Source of the DNA: Certhia americana
Taxonomy: Eukaryota > Chordata > Aves > Passeriformes > Certhiidae
Assembly: GCA_018697195.1 (NCBI GenBank)
Contig: JAGMWU010000037.1
Span: 434,001 to 498,000 of the forward strand
Reading direction: 5' to 3'
Length of the DNA stretch: 64,000 nt
The position numbers and the translations under genes are program-made. The notes beneath the pieces are model-generated. The model made no database searches. It worked only from the letters and a program-made list of their open reading frames with translations, and had not been told where the DNA came from. Below, one piece after another: positions 1-11,922 of this stretch. Position 1 is the stretch's first letter; the number at the start of each line of letters is the position of its first letter.

Positions 1-840
1 GTTCCTTCCCAATTGAAGAATTTGTGGTCATGCAGCTCTCTTGAGCAAAGACAAGAGCAGACTCCTAATTTAGCCCATAGTTTCATCCTTCTAATCAGAG
101 AGAGTACTGTCACTGGTATCAAGCAATGATGCTCAAATGTTGTCCAAATCTGTTTTCCTCTACAGTTCTAAGCAATACATGAAGAAAAATATTGTTAGAA
201 AGTCACGTTAACATGAAAAAAAGTAGAAGACAGGAAAATGTAAACAATAAGCCCCGTAAAACTCCCAAACAAACCAGTACATTTTGAATTGCTCTTTGGT
301 AACTGATGAAAAAAAAGTGTTATGAGGCAAATCCTTCACTGGGTCACTCACTGGGGAGACTGGTAAAAATAAATTGCACAGCTCTAATTTTCCTAGCAGC
401 TTCCATGCTATTCTTTGAAACTGAGTAAGAAACCCTTGGCCTAATCCCAAGAGCCAATCTATAGTAAATAGTGCACACTTAATGCCTAAGTTCCTTTTTA
501 GCACCATTCAGACAGTGACTTCAGCCACACAGCTTAGTCATAGCAGACATTTTTGTGGTGAAAGCATTAAACCCACATGCAGCTCTCTTTCTGTGGCCAC
601 TGGGGGTCATGCTCCTTTCCCATTAGCTGAATAAATCATAAAGTCTGCACAGACCACACAAGAAGCAAGGCTAGCAAGCCACAGGCAGTGCCTACAGCCT
701 GCTATTTCTTTTCAGAATTAAAAAAAAAAAGGGGGAAGAAAAGAAAAACAGGGGAGAAACACAGCAAAACAGCCTAGCTTTAAGAAATTATTTGCTTTTT
801 TGGTTTTTTTAAAATGTGATCTCTTTGAAGCACACAGAGA

Positions 841-856
841 TTTGTTTGTTTGTTTG
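841..856. repeat. (TTTG)4 simple repeat
   Basis: Four perfect TTTG units lie in a row. This is an ordinary vertebrate microsatellite seed, with no associated gene signal. Confidence 0.9.
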
Positions 857-1734
857 TCTTTTAACCCAAGCAGCTACAGCAAAGAAGAAAAGCAGACAAA
901 AATAAAAAGAGTGGCATGCAATTCCTTTGTCCTGTGTTGCAACAGCAGAAGGTAAAAATTCCTGTTGGTCTGTTAAATAAGAGAGGCTGTTATACAATAC
1001 TGAACCTCATCAGATACCCAGAGAAATCAAAATAGATGTTGATAAATAATATATAATATAGGACTGAACAAGGAATCAGAATAGTGCACAATACTTTTCA
1101 CATCAAATGATTTATTCTGCCAATGAAAACAACAGTAACTGAGCAAGGTCTGGAAGTCTAGAGGTTGGTTCAAGTTCCCATCAATCAGAAAACAAGATAA
1201 GAAGGAATTTTAAACATAGCCATTAGCATGCAACTAATGAACATGGAGAAGATATGCACAGCTCATTATGCTAAGGAGTGTTTCTTTAAAATGTACCAAA
1301 CCCCGAAATACTTTAAAAAGTGCACTGAACTTTAGTGGGACTTTACATAAGAGCTTGATTGGCAACTTGAACATGCCCTGCTTCTCAAAGCCCCCCAGTG
1401 GGGTGGGCAGGGGGAGCGGCTGGGAGAGCAGCTTTTCAAACCAGGTTCTGTTCCGGGATCCTGTCTAGATCATTTGGACATGCAGCATTTAGAAAATAAC
1501 ATTTATATGCTTCACTGTCTACATGCTGAAAAACTGTGCTGAGAAGGGAGGACAGCTGAATCAGGGATTGCTGGGTCTATTTACACACTGTCAGCTGAAC
1601 CTTTGTTCCCTACCCTATTTTGGGTTGGCATTTTTGGTGCAATCTAGGGTATTTTTAAGCACAACAAAAAACCAAAAAAAACACCGGTGAAGAAAAATGT
1701 AAAAACAAACCTAAAAAGCTGAAGGACAACAGAA

Positions 1735-1790
1735 CCAAAAAAACCCAAAAAACCCCCCAAAACCCCCCAAAACAACCACAACAAAAAAAA
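1735..1790. repeat. A/C-rich low-complexity tract with repeated C6A4 units
   Basis: The tract is made almost only of A and C and includes two C6 runs at 1753-1758 and 1763-1768, plus a CCC at 1744-1746, separated by A-runs. On the opposite strand these are G-runs. Only three runs of three or more are present, so the usual four-run quadruplex pattern is not met. It ends in an A8 run. Confidence 0.85.
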
Positions 1791-2795
1791 GGAAATAAAA
1801 GAACATAAGCGAGGGTTAGATAGGCTTAGACCAGAACTTAGAAAGCTCTTTCAATCAGCTCTACCCGTAATCCTATATCCTTACCTGCAATATAACTTAC
1901 TCTTTAGCTATTATAGTCCTCCTGAGCAAAGACAGATAATCATGTTGAATTGTGACAAATTATACAGTGGTTTTGAGATGTGAGCAAGCACTCACAGGGG
2001 AGTAGGGCAAGACCACTTAAATCCATTTCATTTGTGACTTAATATTGTGGGTTAAAACTCATGTGACCTTTGCCAAAGACATCTTATATATGTGCAGGAG
2101 AAAAATCAAATCCCAAGTCTCAAAAGATTCCTAGCAATAAGATATACAGTTTCTGACAGGTCACCCAAGGCACGGCCTGAATTTTATCATGGAATTCTTA
2201 CTGATGGATTAAGTACCACTTTAACCAGAATAACAATAAATAAAAATCCCTCAGTGGAAAAATGTAGAACTGTGTAAAATTTAAGATTTCACTCATTCCA
2301 GTGGAACAGCCAGCTTTTAACATCTTTATACATGTGTTTTCCCCACCAGCAAAAGACATTCTTAGAGTTCATACAGCATACTCCCCCTGAAACTGGGGCA
2401 CTCAAAAGATCTCTAATACTTGAGATTTCAAACTGATGCAGTTATCAAGAGAAGCTGCATGAAGTACAGCTCCTTTTTGGCCTCTATAAGCCAATTTTTA
2501 AACCTTTTCCTTAGGCAGAATTTGTATTGATCTCACTGGGAGATTTGCTCAAGTGAGGACTGCAATACTAGACTCCACTAGCAGCAAGAATCAAGGATAC
2601 CACTTCAATGATTTTAAAATTAAAACCACATAAAAATATACTTGCTTTGTCCAAATGTGTATGAGCATAAGCAACACAGAGAATTTCATAGGCCTGCTTC
2701 ATACAAGGACAGCTACAGATTCAAATGTGGCTACTTTCAAAGCACTCTCACTTGCAATGAACAAACACAATGCAAACATTGTGAGGCCAAATTCT

Positions 2796-2841
2796 CTCTC
2801 CAGAATCTGGCATGGGTACATGCTCTCCAGAATCTGGCATG
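2796..2841. repeat. 19-bp direct duplication, period 27
   Basis: The 19-base string starting CTCTCCAGAATC occurs perfectly at 2796-2814 and again at 2823-2841. Only 8 bases lie between the copies. This is a recent local tandem duplication, because the copies are identical. Confidence 0.9.
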
Positions 2842-3306
2842 AGCCCAGGGTAGGGTAATGTAATATGTGTAAGGGAAGGGAAGAAAGGCTTTCTCAAAGC
2901 AAGGAGAAGGGAGCCTTAAAGGTTCAGGTGAGGGACAAAAGGCCAACCTTCCCCTCTCACTTTCCCCTTTTGCTTGCTGTCCTAATCAAAGCTCAAAGCT
3001 TTCAATTGAGTTTAACTCTGCCACCCCCAGAATACAGAAACGTTCAGGTATTTTTGCCCTTCTGAAAAAGAAAAGGAGATAGGGAAATGATTTAATCCTT
3101 AAATAATATGTGCTATCGGCAACATAGCACCACACCTCTTCCTCAGATGTATGGACAAGAAAATTAAACAGGGTTACATACACAACAAGAAGCACATGGA
3201 TTTTCATTGCATACCATTATTTCTACCTTTGCAAATGAACCTAAGATTCAGGATGCTTCAATGAAAGAATAGTATCTGACAACCTATTCTGCAATGGTGT
3301 CTTTTG

Positions 3307-3326
3307 TACCAACAAGTACCAACAAG
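3307..3326. repeat. Tandem duplication of a 10-mer
   Basis: TACCAACAAG occurs twice back to back. It is a small slippage-type duplication with nothing else attached to it. Confidence 0.9.
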
Positions 3327-3494
3327 AGCAAAACTCAAATCACAGAAATCCTAAGAGTCAGAAGCTTTCCTGAGCAAATACAGGGGTCTTCCACTTTTAC
3401 TGAGCAAATTCCAGGAACAGCTTTATGTAGTGCAAATCAACACACATAATACAATTTATAAAAAATGTAAGCATCTCCCATGCCTATAAAGGCT

Positions 3495-3843
3495 TAGAGA
3501 GAGCTGGGGCTGCCTGCTTGGAGAAGAGAAGGCTCAGAGTGTGTGGGGATATGTTTTATCAATGTATATATAAATACCTGGTGGGAGGGTGCATAGAAGA
3601 TGAATCAAGGCTCTTGATATTAGTGTCCAGTGAAAGAACAATGCAGGAAGTTCTCTCTGAACCTCAGGTTTAACTGTGAGGGTGCCCAGGCACAGGCTGA
3701 GAGCATGTGGAGTCTCTTCCTTGGAGATATTCAGAAGATGTCTGGAAAGGGTCCTGCCTAACTGGCTCCAGGTGCCCCTGCTTGAGCCCTGGCTTGGAAC
3801 AGGTGCCCTCCAAAGGCTCCTTCCAGCCTCAGCCATTCTGTGT
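3495..3843 (+). mobile_element. CR1 LINE fragment, 5'-truncated, plus strand
   Basis: The segment follows the familiar 3' region of avian CR1 in order: a 'GGAGAAGAGAAGGCTC' block at about 3519, an 'AAATACCTGGTGGGAGGG' block at about 3570, 'CAGGAAGTTC' at about 3643, 'ACTGTGAGGGTG' at about 3673, 'CCTTGGAGATATTCA' at about 3719, and the terminal 'CTCCTTCCAGCCTCAGCCATTCTGTG'-type end at about 3819-3843. Only the 3' part is present, as is usual for CR1 because of incomplete reverse transcription, so no intact reverse transcriptase is encoded. Divergence from the remembered consensus is clear, which points to an old insertion. The subfamily cannot be assigned without an alignment. Confidence 0.85.
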
Positions 3844-5836
3844 TTATGTTGACTTAAAAACCTCTGAAACTGTCAAAATTCAAGGTTGAATCTGAGGCAC
3901 TTTCAGGCTACAAATTCTAGACAAATTGCTAATTGTACTGAAGAGTATGAAAGAGTGCACTTGTTGCATGACTTGGATAAGTCAGTCATTAAAGGTTCAT
4001 GTTTTCAGTATTCCTAAATAACAGATTAACAGTGTGTGTATTTATTACAACAGACTGTGAAAAACAGTTTACACTGAAATAACACTTCAATATAAGTAAA
4101 ATATTGCTCACTCCATAACTCTGTATTAAGTGTGACTAGGTGTAAACTAAATTTCAAGTACACTGGACTACTACCTCATCACTATTTCCAACATGCACAA
4201 GCACCCATGTAAAATGTAGCCCCTCTTTCCAGAAAAGTTTTTCCAAAAACCCAAGGGTAAAGCTAGGTGTGTGGTTATGATAAGATAGTACCAGCCACTC
4301 CTGTTTTAAAGATACCTTGTGATATCCAAGGAATATCTCTTGCTAACCAGCTTCTCTATTGTGCCTAATTGAGTAATTACTTCTTTGCCACCTTCCTCTG
4401 CATCTTCACTGCTCCTTAGAATTACAACAATAAGAATTTTTTTCATCTTACTTTTGCAGATTTCAGGATTTTACTAACTGGTGAATTGATAAATTTAGGA
4501 AAACTGTTAGAAGCATGCTACTCACAATGCTATAGGTATGCTCACAAGTCAAAGGTGTCAAAGGTGTACTCTTTCATTATTGCATAACTATTCAGAACTG
4601 ATGGGCAATACCCACACACAGTGCACAGTGCTTCCACTGATTTAAGAAAAATTACTGAGGACATAACAATCACTCAAAACTGTGAGGTGACATTTCCCTA
4701 TATCCCATCAGTTAAGACTAAACCTTAAAATTTATTATCACAATGAGAGATTACTTTATAGTCTTGAATCCAAACACTACTGTGGCTATACAAAGAGGCT
4801 CATACTTTGGTATGCAACAGTAGATTAAGACTTGTTAAAAGAAATTTGGCTGTTAAGATTGTATTCAAAAGGTGTGTTTCAAAAGAAAGTGCTAAGTTCT
4901 TTAAAAATGTTCCTTCAAAAATGCATTACAATTGGATTCATTCTGTTTCTAAGAACACTGCTGTAGACCAGATTCAGACACTGTTTTTCAGAAGCAAAAG
5001 GTGTTTATACAAGTATTTCTAATTTGGAAAACTCTTATACCGAAACTGCTTATTGAAAGGACAACAGATTGTTCTTTTTAAATGCCAAACTTAAAATACT
5101 CTATCAGTCAAATATTTTGCTAGGCTAAAAATGCATGAAGTAAGCCATCACCTTGAAATGATTATAAGAATTTCTACTGGTGTAAAACACACTTACTAAC
5201 TCTTTATTTATCAGTAGGGATAATTCCACAAACTTAAGAGAAAGTTTCTGCTGCTGCAAACCCTCTCCCATTTAAAATCACTTTACTTAGAATGATGTAA
5301 ATTTTGAGCATTGGAATATATTTGTAAAACTGGTAGTTGGGATAACAAGATGAGGTTTACATGCCTGTCCACATCAGCACCATGTACTCTAGATGGATTT
5401 CAGCTGCCAAAAAGGTCAATCCAAACTGCTTGCACAAACCTGTCTTTATGCTCCTGTTTATTATGCTCCCATGTAGTCGATGTCTTGTGCACTAAAACAG
5501 TGCAGCCATATGTCAACATCTCTCTGGTGGTTCCCAATGTTCTAAACAAGAGCAAGGGTGCACTGAACCTCCCATGTAAACTTTATACAACAGATTCAGC
5601 AGAACTGTAATTATTTACAAAATGATGGCATGAGAAATCTCTGGATTTATATCTCACTTTAAAGTAACAGGGATTGTATCCACATAATTCTTGAGTTCAT
5701 GGTAGGCTTCTAATTTACTTTCTCATTTTTGGTATGATAAGATACAAGTCAGCATTCTTTAAAAATCAATGTCACTCATTTTTTAAGTTATTAGTATATC
5801 TTTGTAAAAAAGCCCTTCACTCTCTGGTTTTCCCTC

Positions 5837-5870
5837 TTTTTTTTTTTTTTTTTTTTTTTAATTTTTTTTT
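5837..5870. repeat. Poly-T tract (T23, AA, T9)
   Basis: A run of 23 T is followed by AA and nine more T. Read on the minus strand it is a poly-A stretch. The minus-strand sequence just upstream has no AATAAA or ATTAAA at the usual distance, so I do not call it a retrocopy tail. Confidence 0.9.
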
Positions 5871-6419
5871 AATTAAAGGCAGTATATTTCATTACAGATG
5901 AACCTGTATGTTGAGTTAGTGGCACTACACAAGACTTGTGTCTTAGATTCCAGTTATTCCCTGGATAGAAAGGAGTAAGTAAACAAGGAAAGCACAGAAT
6001 TCCTTCAGCTTCAGAGGATAACTGCAAAGCATCATTTGTAAGTAAATTCCAGCAAACTCCACTTCTGAATTTCTCTCAAAGCCTGACATATTTGTCACTA
6101 TGTCAGGGGCTCAGCTGACCAACAAATGACTGTGTTTTTTCCATTGTTCTTTGCAGACAAATGGAACAGGACAGCAGAGAGTCAGGCCTACCTGAAACTA
6201 AGGGATTCTGACCCCAACTGGTACCAGTGCTACAAGACTATCCCTCACCAGTCTTCTCTTAAATTTGTGTCCCTCTCTCAGTCTTCTTCCTACTTACTTT
6301 TACAGTCTTTTAAACTTTTCTTCTCCCCTCAAACAGTACATGTACAATGAATCAAGCTGCTTCTGTAAGGTCAGACTAAGTGACTAAGTAAATAGGACAC
6401 CTTGGTTTTTACCTTAGTA

Positions 6420-6860
6420 GCCACAATGTTTATGAACATTTGCATCGACTGCTTTTTAGTGGTTTTGACATTTTCATATGCAATTAATATAGACTAAGGT
6501 ATTCCTACATAATGCATATTGAATTACCTTTGCTCCACGTAGAAAAGCATTCTGTTGTTTTTGTTGCAAAGCTAATATATAATGAAATAATAATGATTAT
6601 TTGTAATACAGTGTTGCTTGTCTTAGGATCTCCAATGATTGAATATAATGAAGTATTTATTATTTCTAGTTCAGGACAAGCAAACAGTGTTAAATGGCTT
6701 CTCCACAATCCAGGGCTTTTGATCCTCTGCTCCAGCCACTCTTACTACAGTTTGTTATTTCTCTATGCTGGTGGGCCTCTTGCCTGAGTTTAAGACAGTT
6801 AAATAATGTAATTAAACAATTAAGATGATTGTCCTTAAATGATCAATTAAGACAGAATTC
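6420..6860. promoter_or_regulatory. Candidate cis-regulatory patch rich in octamer and homeobox motifs
   Basis: The octamer ATTTGCAT lies at 6438-6445. The nine-base CAATTAAGA occurs twice in direct orientation at 6817-6825 and 6844-6852, amid several further ATTA/TAAT cores. Such clusters are typical of developmental enhancers in gene deserts, but short AT-rich motifs also occur often by chance in this composition. No conservation data are available, so the call is tentative. Confidence 0.15.
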
Positions 6861-8377
6861 TAAACATGCTTCCTCATTTGGATTTTAGCCTACTTTCTAT
6901 CTCCCTCTGTGTATCAGAGACAAGGCAGCTAGGCTAAATTCAGAAATCACTGCACTTCTTATTTTATGTGGTTCATCCTAAACTTACATGAGTGCTATGT
7001 GGTGAGTGCTCCTTTTTTAGGAAAAACTTACTCTACACAGCCAATCAATGCAGCCAGCAGCTGCATGGATCTAACATGAAGAAAAGACAATTTTTACTTC
7101 TTGCTGTACCACATAAATATGTTACTTTCTTCAATATTTGACAGATACAACAAGTGAGTTCTAGAATTGCAATGAATGTCCATGTTAAACATCTGAAGTA
7201 TGCTGAAGTAACATTCACATGCTTAGTCAGAACACTTTTTGTTAATTATACTGGAACTGGAGCAATAAAAACCAAAGCCAGTGATAGCACACTTACCACA
7301 CCTTTATTTAAATAATTACCAGGCAGACCTGAAATGATAGAAATAGAGGCTACAGGGATTTTTCATATGTAAATAGAACTGGCATGCCTAAAACATGCTT
7401 CATCTCTAACTGTAGATATTGAAATTTAATTTAAAAGGAATAATATTTAAATAAAAGATTATCCACTTAAACAAGTTTTCTCTCCAAGCCTCCCTCTCAG
7501 TCTTAAGTCACTCTGTTTAGATCCTTTGCAGAACTGGTGTCTTTCTTTACTACTTTCAATCTGTATCATAAACATTCAGTGTTATTACAGACATCATGGT
7601 ATCAAACTCCAGATAGTCTGATGTTTTAGGGGAAAAAAATAGACTATGTAAAGTGATTATAACTTTCCACTTGATAGTTTAACATTCTACAATCATTACT
7701 GAGTCTGCAGGCACTGTTAACCTGTTCTGGTGAGACAAACACATCTTTTCTAATGTTTACTGAGATATTGTAAATTACTTAATGTACAGCAGAGTACGTT
7801 TTTCTCAGTTAATCTAGATCTGATCCCTGAGGGGCTATTTATTACATATGTATACAACCTGTCTGTAGAAGTGAAGTTAATGTAATATGACACAAGTAGC
7901 ACACATTGTTTAAATGTGTTCCAGAAAGTTAGCAAATTTAGTTAAAAGAATACTTACATGCTCTTCTGCCTGGAAAACAATGAGGAAAAGGGTTCTAAAT
8001 ATTAAACACTGCTGTTCACTGTAGGTGGCCAATTAATACACTGTATCCAAGCTGGAACAAATCCTTCAAATATATACATAAAGCATATAATCTCTTATCT
8101 GCTTAGGCATGATCAAATTTTTAACAAATCCTAGTAACTTCAAACACAGCTTTAATGGGATGTAGTACTAAAACATGCAAAGTAAAGAACAGAATTTTTA
8201 AGAACATAATCTGTTTTAGAATGTTTCAAGAGAACTGCTTTGAAATGCAATTATAATCTTAACCCATGAGTAAATGTGTGCCATCTTGCCGAATTAAGTT
8301 ACGTGAATGAATATATACAGAAAGAGATGCCCTCTTGTTCCTGACATCTATCACAAATTGAAAATGAGGGTTTACAG

Positions 8378-8401
8378 CTCAAGATACAGAAGTATCTTGA
8401 G
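8378..8401. repeat. Perfect inverted repeat, 10-bp arms, 4-nt loop
   Basis: CTCAAGATAC (8378-8387) is followed by AGAA and then by its exact reverse complement GTATCTTGAG (8392-8401). It would form a tight hairpin in DNA or RNA. There is no T-run after it and no gene beside it, so a role is not evident. Confidence 0.9.
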
Positions 8402-8923
8402 ATGGTTCTAAAGGGTAGCTATGTTTAACACAGGAGCACACTTATGGGTACAAGCTTGGTCCCTGTAAAAGTTTTATTTGATAATGAGAGAGAGTTTATT
8501 TGAGAGGGAATCCTAGCTGGATTTTACAACTATTCTATGCCTGATAAACAGTTGGAATATATTTTAATATATTAATTATTTAAGAGCATCTATCTGACTT
8601 TGGCATCTTTATCTCACTAACCTAAAATTAACACAACACATCTTTTTCTCGTGGTGCAGAAAGCTCAGAATAGGAGTTGCTGGTCTCCAGACAGTCCCAG
8701 CTTTCCCTTACATGTATAATGGAGACATTTATTCCAAAGGCTGTGCATCCACTTTCCTTCTTGTATGCAGAAAATGATTTTTTCATACTTGTTTTGTCAC
8801 TTTTTGTTCTGGTTTACAGTTCACTTGCCTGCATGACTGAAAAATTAGGCCTATTTTGAAAACAGCAATATGGGTTTAGAATTGGTTAAATTACCTTGAA
8901 GACAAAGTCCAAACTGTTTCAGG

Positions 8924-8985
8924 TCATAGAATCGAGAATCATTTAAGTTGGAAAAGACCTTTAAGATGGTTAGCACGTTCTGTAC
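8924..8985 (-). mobile_element. CR1 LINE 3' tail, minus strand
   Basis: The segment begins TCATAGAATCGAGAATCATT and continues with TAAGTTGGAAAAGACCTTTAAGATGG. This is the reverse complement of the avian CR1 3' end (…TTCCAACC…ATTCTATGA). Only about 60 bases are recognisable and the element fades out beyond 8985. It is a very short 5'-truncated copy with no coding content. Confidence 0.8.
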
Positions 8986-10226
8986 AGAGAGGAACAACTC
9001 AGCCTAACTGCTTCTCATTGAGACAAGAATTAGCACCTGATAATTTAAATTTCCCTTCTTTTCCCAACATATGTTGGGATTCCTGATTAAGAAAAGAAAT
9101 ACACTGTATGCTTGTGATGCAAGCAAACCTTCAGACTGTTTACAGACCACCCTGTTAAAGAATGTCAGTGAATTCTGTAAAGATGCTCTTTACAATGCTT
9201 TGATGTTAAAATGGAAAACCAAAAGCACTGGATTTTTGCCATATATGGCAACTGTGCAAGGTGTGATTTTGATCTTTATTCAGTGAACAGTCACAGTCAG
9301 ACTCAAAAAAGATGCAGAAATATAACTGAAGATTCAGGTAGAATTTAGACAATCGTGAAAAGGCTATTCAGCTCCCACCAAATATAAGCAGACTCTAAAA
9401 GCACCTGTTTTCATTTTTAAAAATCCTGGGAGGCTTCATTGCTTCTTTCATGCCTGCCACTAAACACATGAGTTACCGCAGAGCGGAGCAGCTCATTAAA
9501 CCATCATTCCTGCCTAATCATGAGATCCTGAGGATCTCTGGCCAGTTTGTAGACATTTGAGATCAGCTTCAAAAAACAGTGCCATAGTAACGACAACTTC
9601 TGTTTTTTTAAGATATGGCAAAGGGTTAGACTACCACTACTTTTTATTTCTAGTCTAGCACATGCAGAATCCACTATCCTCTGTCTAAAAAGATTCAAAT
9701 CCTTTGCAAAGCAATTTATTACTGCAGGCTGGGAAAGAAATAGATGTGTATGTATGAAGAGCAGCTAGAATCATTGTGCTGAAGCTGTTTCAGGAAAATC
9801 AAGTTTTGAAGGTTTCTGTTCTATGACTAGAACAAAACAGAAAAAGATGTGGAGCTGGAGTTTTGTCTCATGCTCCAAGAACAGTAGTGATAATTTGTAG
9901 GGGGAAAAAATCAGTCAGTCCATAAACAGATGATTCTAGCACTGGTAAGCTCCTGAGTCTCTTGCTGCTAGAGGGAAGGCTTCATCACCAAGTCTGACAA
10001 CACTGTCCATACTTGCTCCAATGAATTCATCTGTAGTGGTCAAGACTCAAGGGAAGAGTTAGAATCCCTGTATCCCTCTGAGACAATTACTCTTCTTGTC
10101 ACAGCAGAGGAAAAGTCTGAGTCCTCTATAATGGAAGAAAGACTATGTACTTTGCAAGCCCAGTGTGTGAGCACTGGTAATAGACATCTTAATTGTTTTG
10201 GAGGTTGTCATGGCCACTGGAAGATT

Positions 10227-10300
10227 AAAAAAAAAAAACACAAAACAACAACAAAAGAAGCCACAAAACCACAACAAAACCACAACAAACCAAACATCAA
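10227..10300. repeat. A/C-rich low-complexity tract
   Basis: It starts with A12 and continues with irregular CAAAACAACAAC-like units containing almost only A and C. It resembles the tract at 1735-1790 but lacks the C6 runs. Confidence 0.85.
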
Positions 10301-11874
10301 AGAAACCTACTGAAACTTACGTTATTCTTAAAGTTATGCTGGGAGTTCTGCTGCTCTAACAGAACCAAGTGCTCACCTCTCAAACATCTTACAGCAGGAA
10401 TTCAAAATGCACCTCTGCCTTCATCCCCCTCCACTGAAAAACTACATGCCCAATGGCTCTGGGGCCTTCCAAGGCATTCCTCTTTCTATAAATAAAATCA
10501 GAGTTTCAAGTCAACTGTGCCACAAGCACAACATGAGAATGTCAGGATGGAGCAGTGAGCTCTAGCCCTTAGTGTGGAATGACACTGCTTGTACCTTTGT
10601 ATCTGTGTGTTTTCAGAAACACAGTTTTTAGATTTGCAAGTGCCAAGCTAGCATTTACTACACGTTCCCTGGTTTTAGCACTACTTGAAGGTCTTTCCTA
10701 ATGAATAGCATCCTGAGTAGAAGAGGAATAAGAATTAAATTGAAGCTAGTTTTGTTTCCTCTTCAAATTAATAAGTAAGTTGATTTAATTTTTAAATTAA
10801 GTTTGCTAGAAAGATTATACTATTTCTTTCATTTTTACTATGCAACATGCTGATTTGAACTGTATTTATTACAAACCTGATTTATGTAGCTTTCTACATT
10901 TACAATAGCTCTTGTTTTAAAGGAAATAACGGGGATGTCAAATACCCAAACAGAAGTAATTCCTTTTGTAGTCAGTATAAAGCAGGGGAAAAAAAAGAAC
11001 TCTGTTGTAAACTGTACTACTTTGGAAATGCCTCTAAAATGCATACAAGACTGAAGATTCCAAAACAGGATCTTGATTCAAATCCCAGTGAGTTTAACTG
11101 AAAGACTCTCCACACCAAACAGGGCAAATTCCATCAGTTTTGAACCAAGTCCTAGCATCTTTACAGTGATTTGAATGTTCTCTTCCACATTAACAGGAGA
11201 TGACAAATATGTTCAGGTACACCATTATATTTATTTAAACACTTTTCCTGGTCCAAATAAATTCACTGCAAATTCTACTGACCTGAAGAATGTATTTATG
11301 TGAAAACCTTTCTCCATAGTTTCAGCACTATAATCATTGAAGTTTATGAGTTAACATTTTCTCATCATTGTTTGACTAATGACTAAACCTTTGAATCAAT
11401 GACATATACAACAGAGGTAATTTTATCAAAATATTCCTAAATTATATGCCAGGTTCCCTTTGAAGAATTCAAAATAAAATATAAGTATCTATATGGGTTT
11501 TTTTTAGACATGGAGACACTAAAGAATAGGGAAAAAGCAATTTTCTCAATATTGCACAACAACCTAGGAGCAGGTTAATAGGGCACAACAAACCATTGCA
11601 ATCATCCTGTCTGATCGCATAAATAGCATCGTTCAAGGATCTGGAGTTTAAATAAATAAATCTGGTTTAAAATAGAGCATATCTTCTAGAAATAAATGGA
11701 TGGAAGTAAGAAATAAAGTGTAATTCAAAGATATGCAGTGACTGTCCTGTTCTTGCACTGCTCCAAAGGTTACTCACTTTCTGTCCTCTAAATAACACTT
11801 TAGTTGAAGCCAAAATTTTTCTAGTTAACTTATCAGTTGTGCTGATTTCTAACTTTGCCTGCTAGAATGAAGGC

Positions 11875-11922
11875 AAATTTATTAGAAGATTAATTTATTT
11901 TTTATAAATTTATTAGAAGATT
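11875..11922. repeat. 17-bp direct duplication, period 31
   Basis: AAATTTATTAGAAGATT occurs perfectly at 11875-11891 and 11906-11922, with an AT-rich 14-base spacer. It is a local duplication. Confidence 0.9.

Larger units (their letters stand above)
1..3494. other. Non-coding unique sequence
   Basis: I recognise no gene, RNA gene or large mobile element here. The stretch is AT-rich with short A-runs (for example A11 at 720-730), a TTTG repeat, an A/C-rich tract and two small direct duplications that are listed separately. Open frames do not exceed about 100 codons on either strand and carry no domain I recognise. A moderately GC-richer patch at about 1390-1460 contains a G-rich string, but it is too short to call a CpG island. 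Confidence 0.7.
3844..8923. other. Non-coding unique sequence
   Basis: No gene is recognised. The segment contains a long T-run (5837-5859), a motif-rich patch at 6420-6860, a stretch with an acceptor-like edge at 6156, and a perfect inverted repeat at 8378-8401; the T-run, motif patch and inverted repeat have their own entries. Open frames reach about 99 codons (5311-5610) without any domain signature. The rest is plain AT-rich sequence. Confidence 0.7.

Noticed and set aside
5837..5870. Poly-T considered as the tail of a minus-strand retrocopy
   Set aside because: There is no polyadenylation signal at the expected distance on the minus strand and no recognisable parent sequence.
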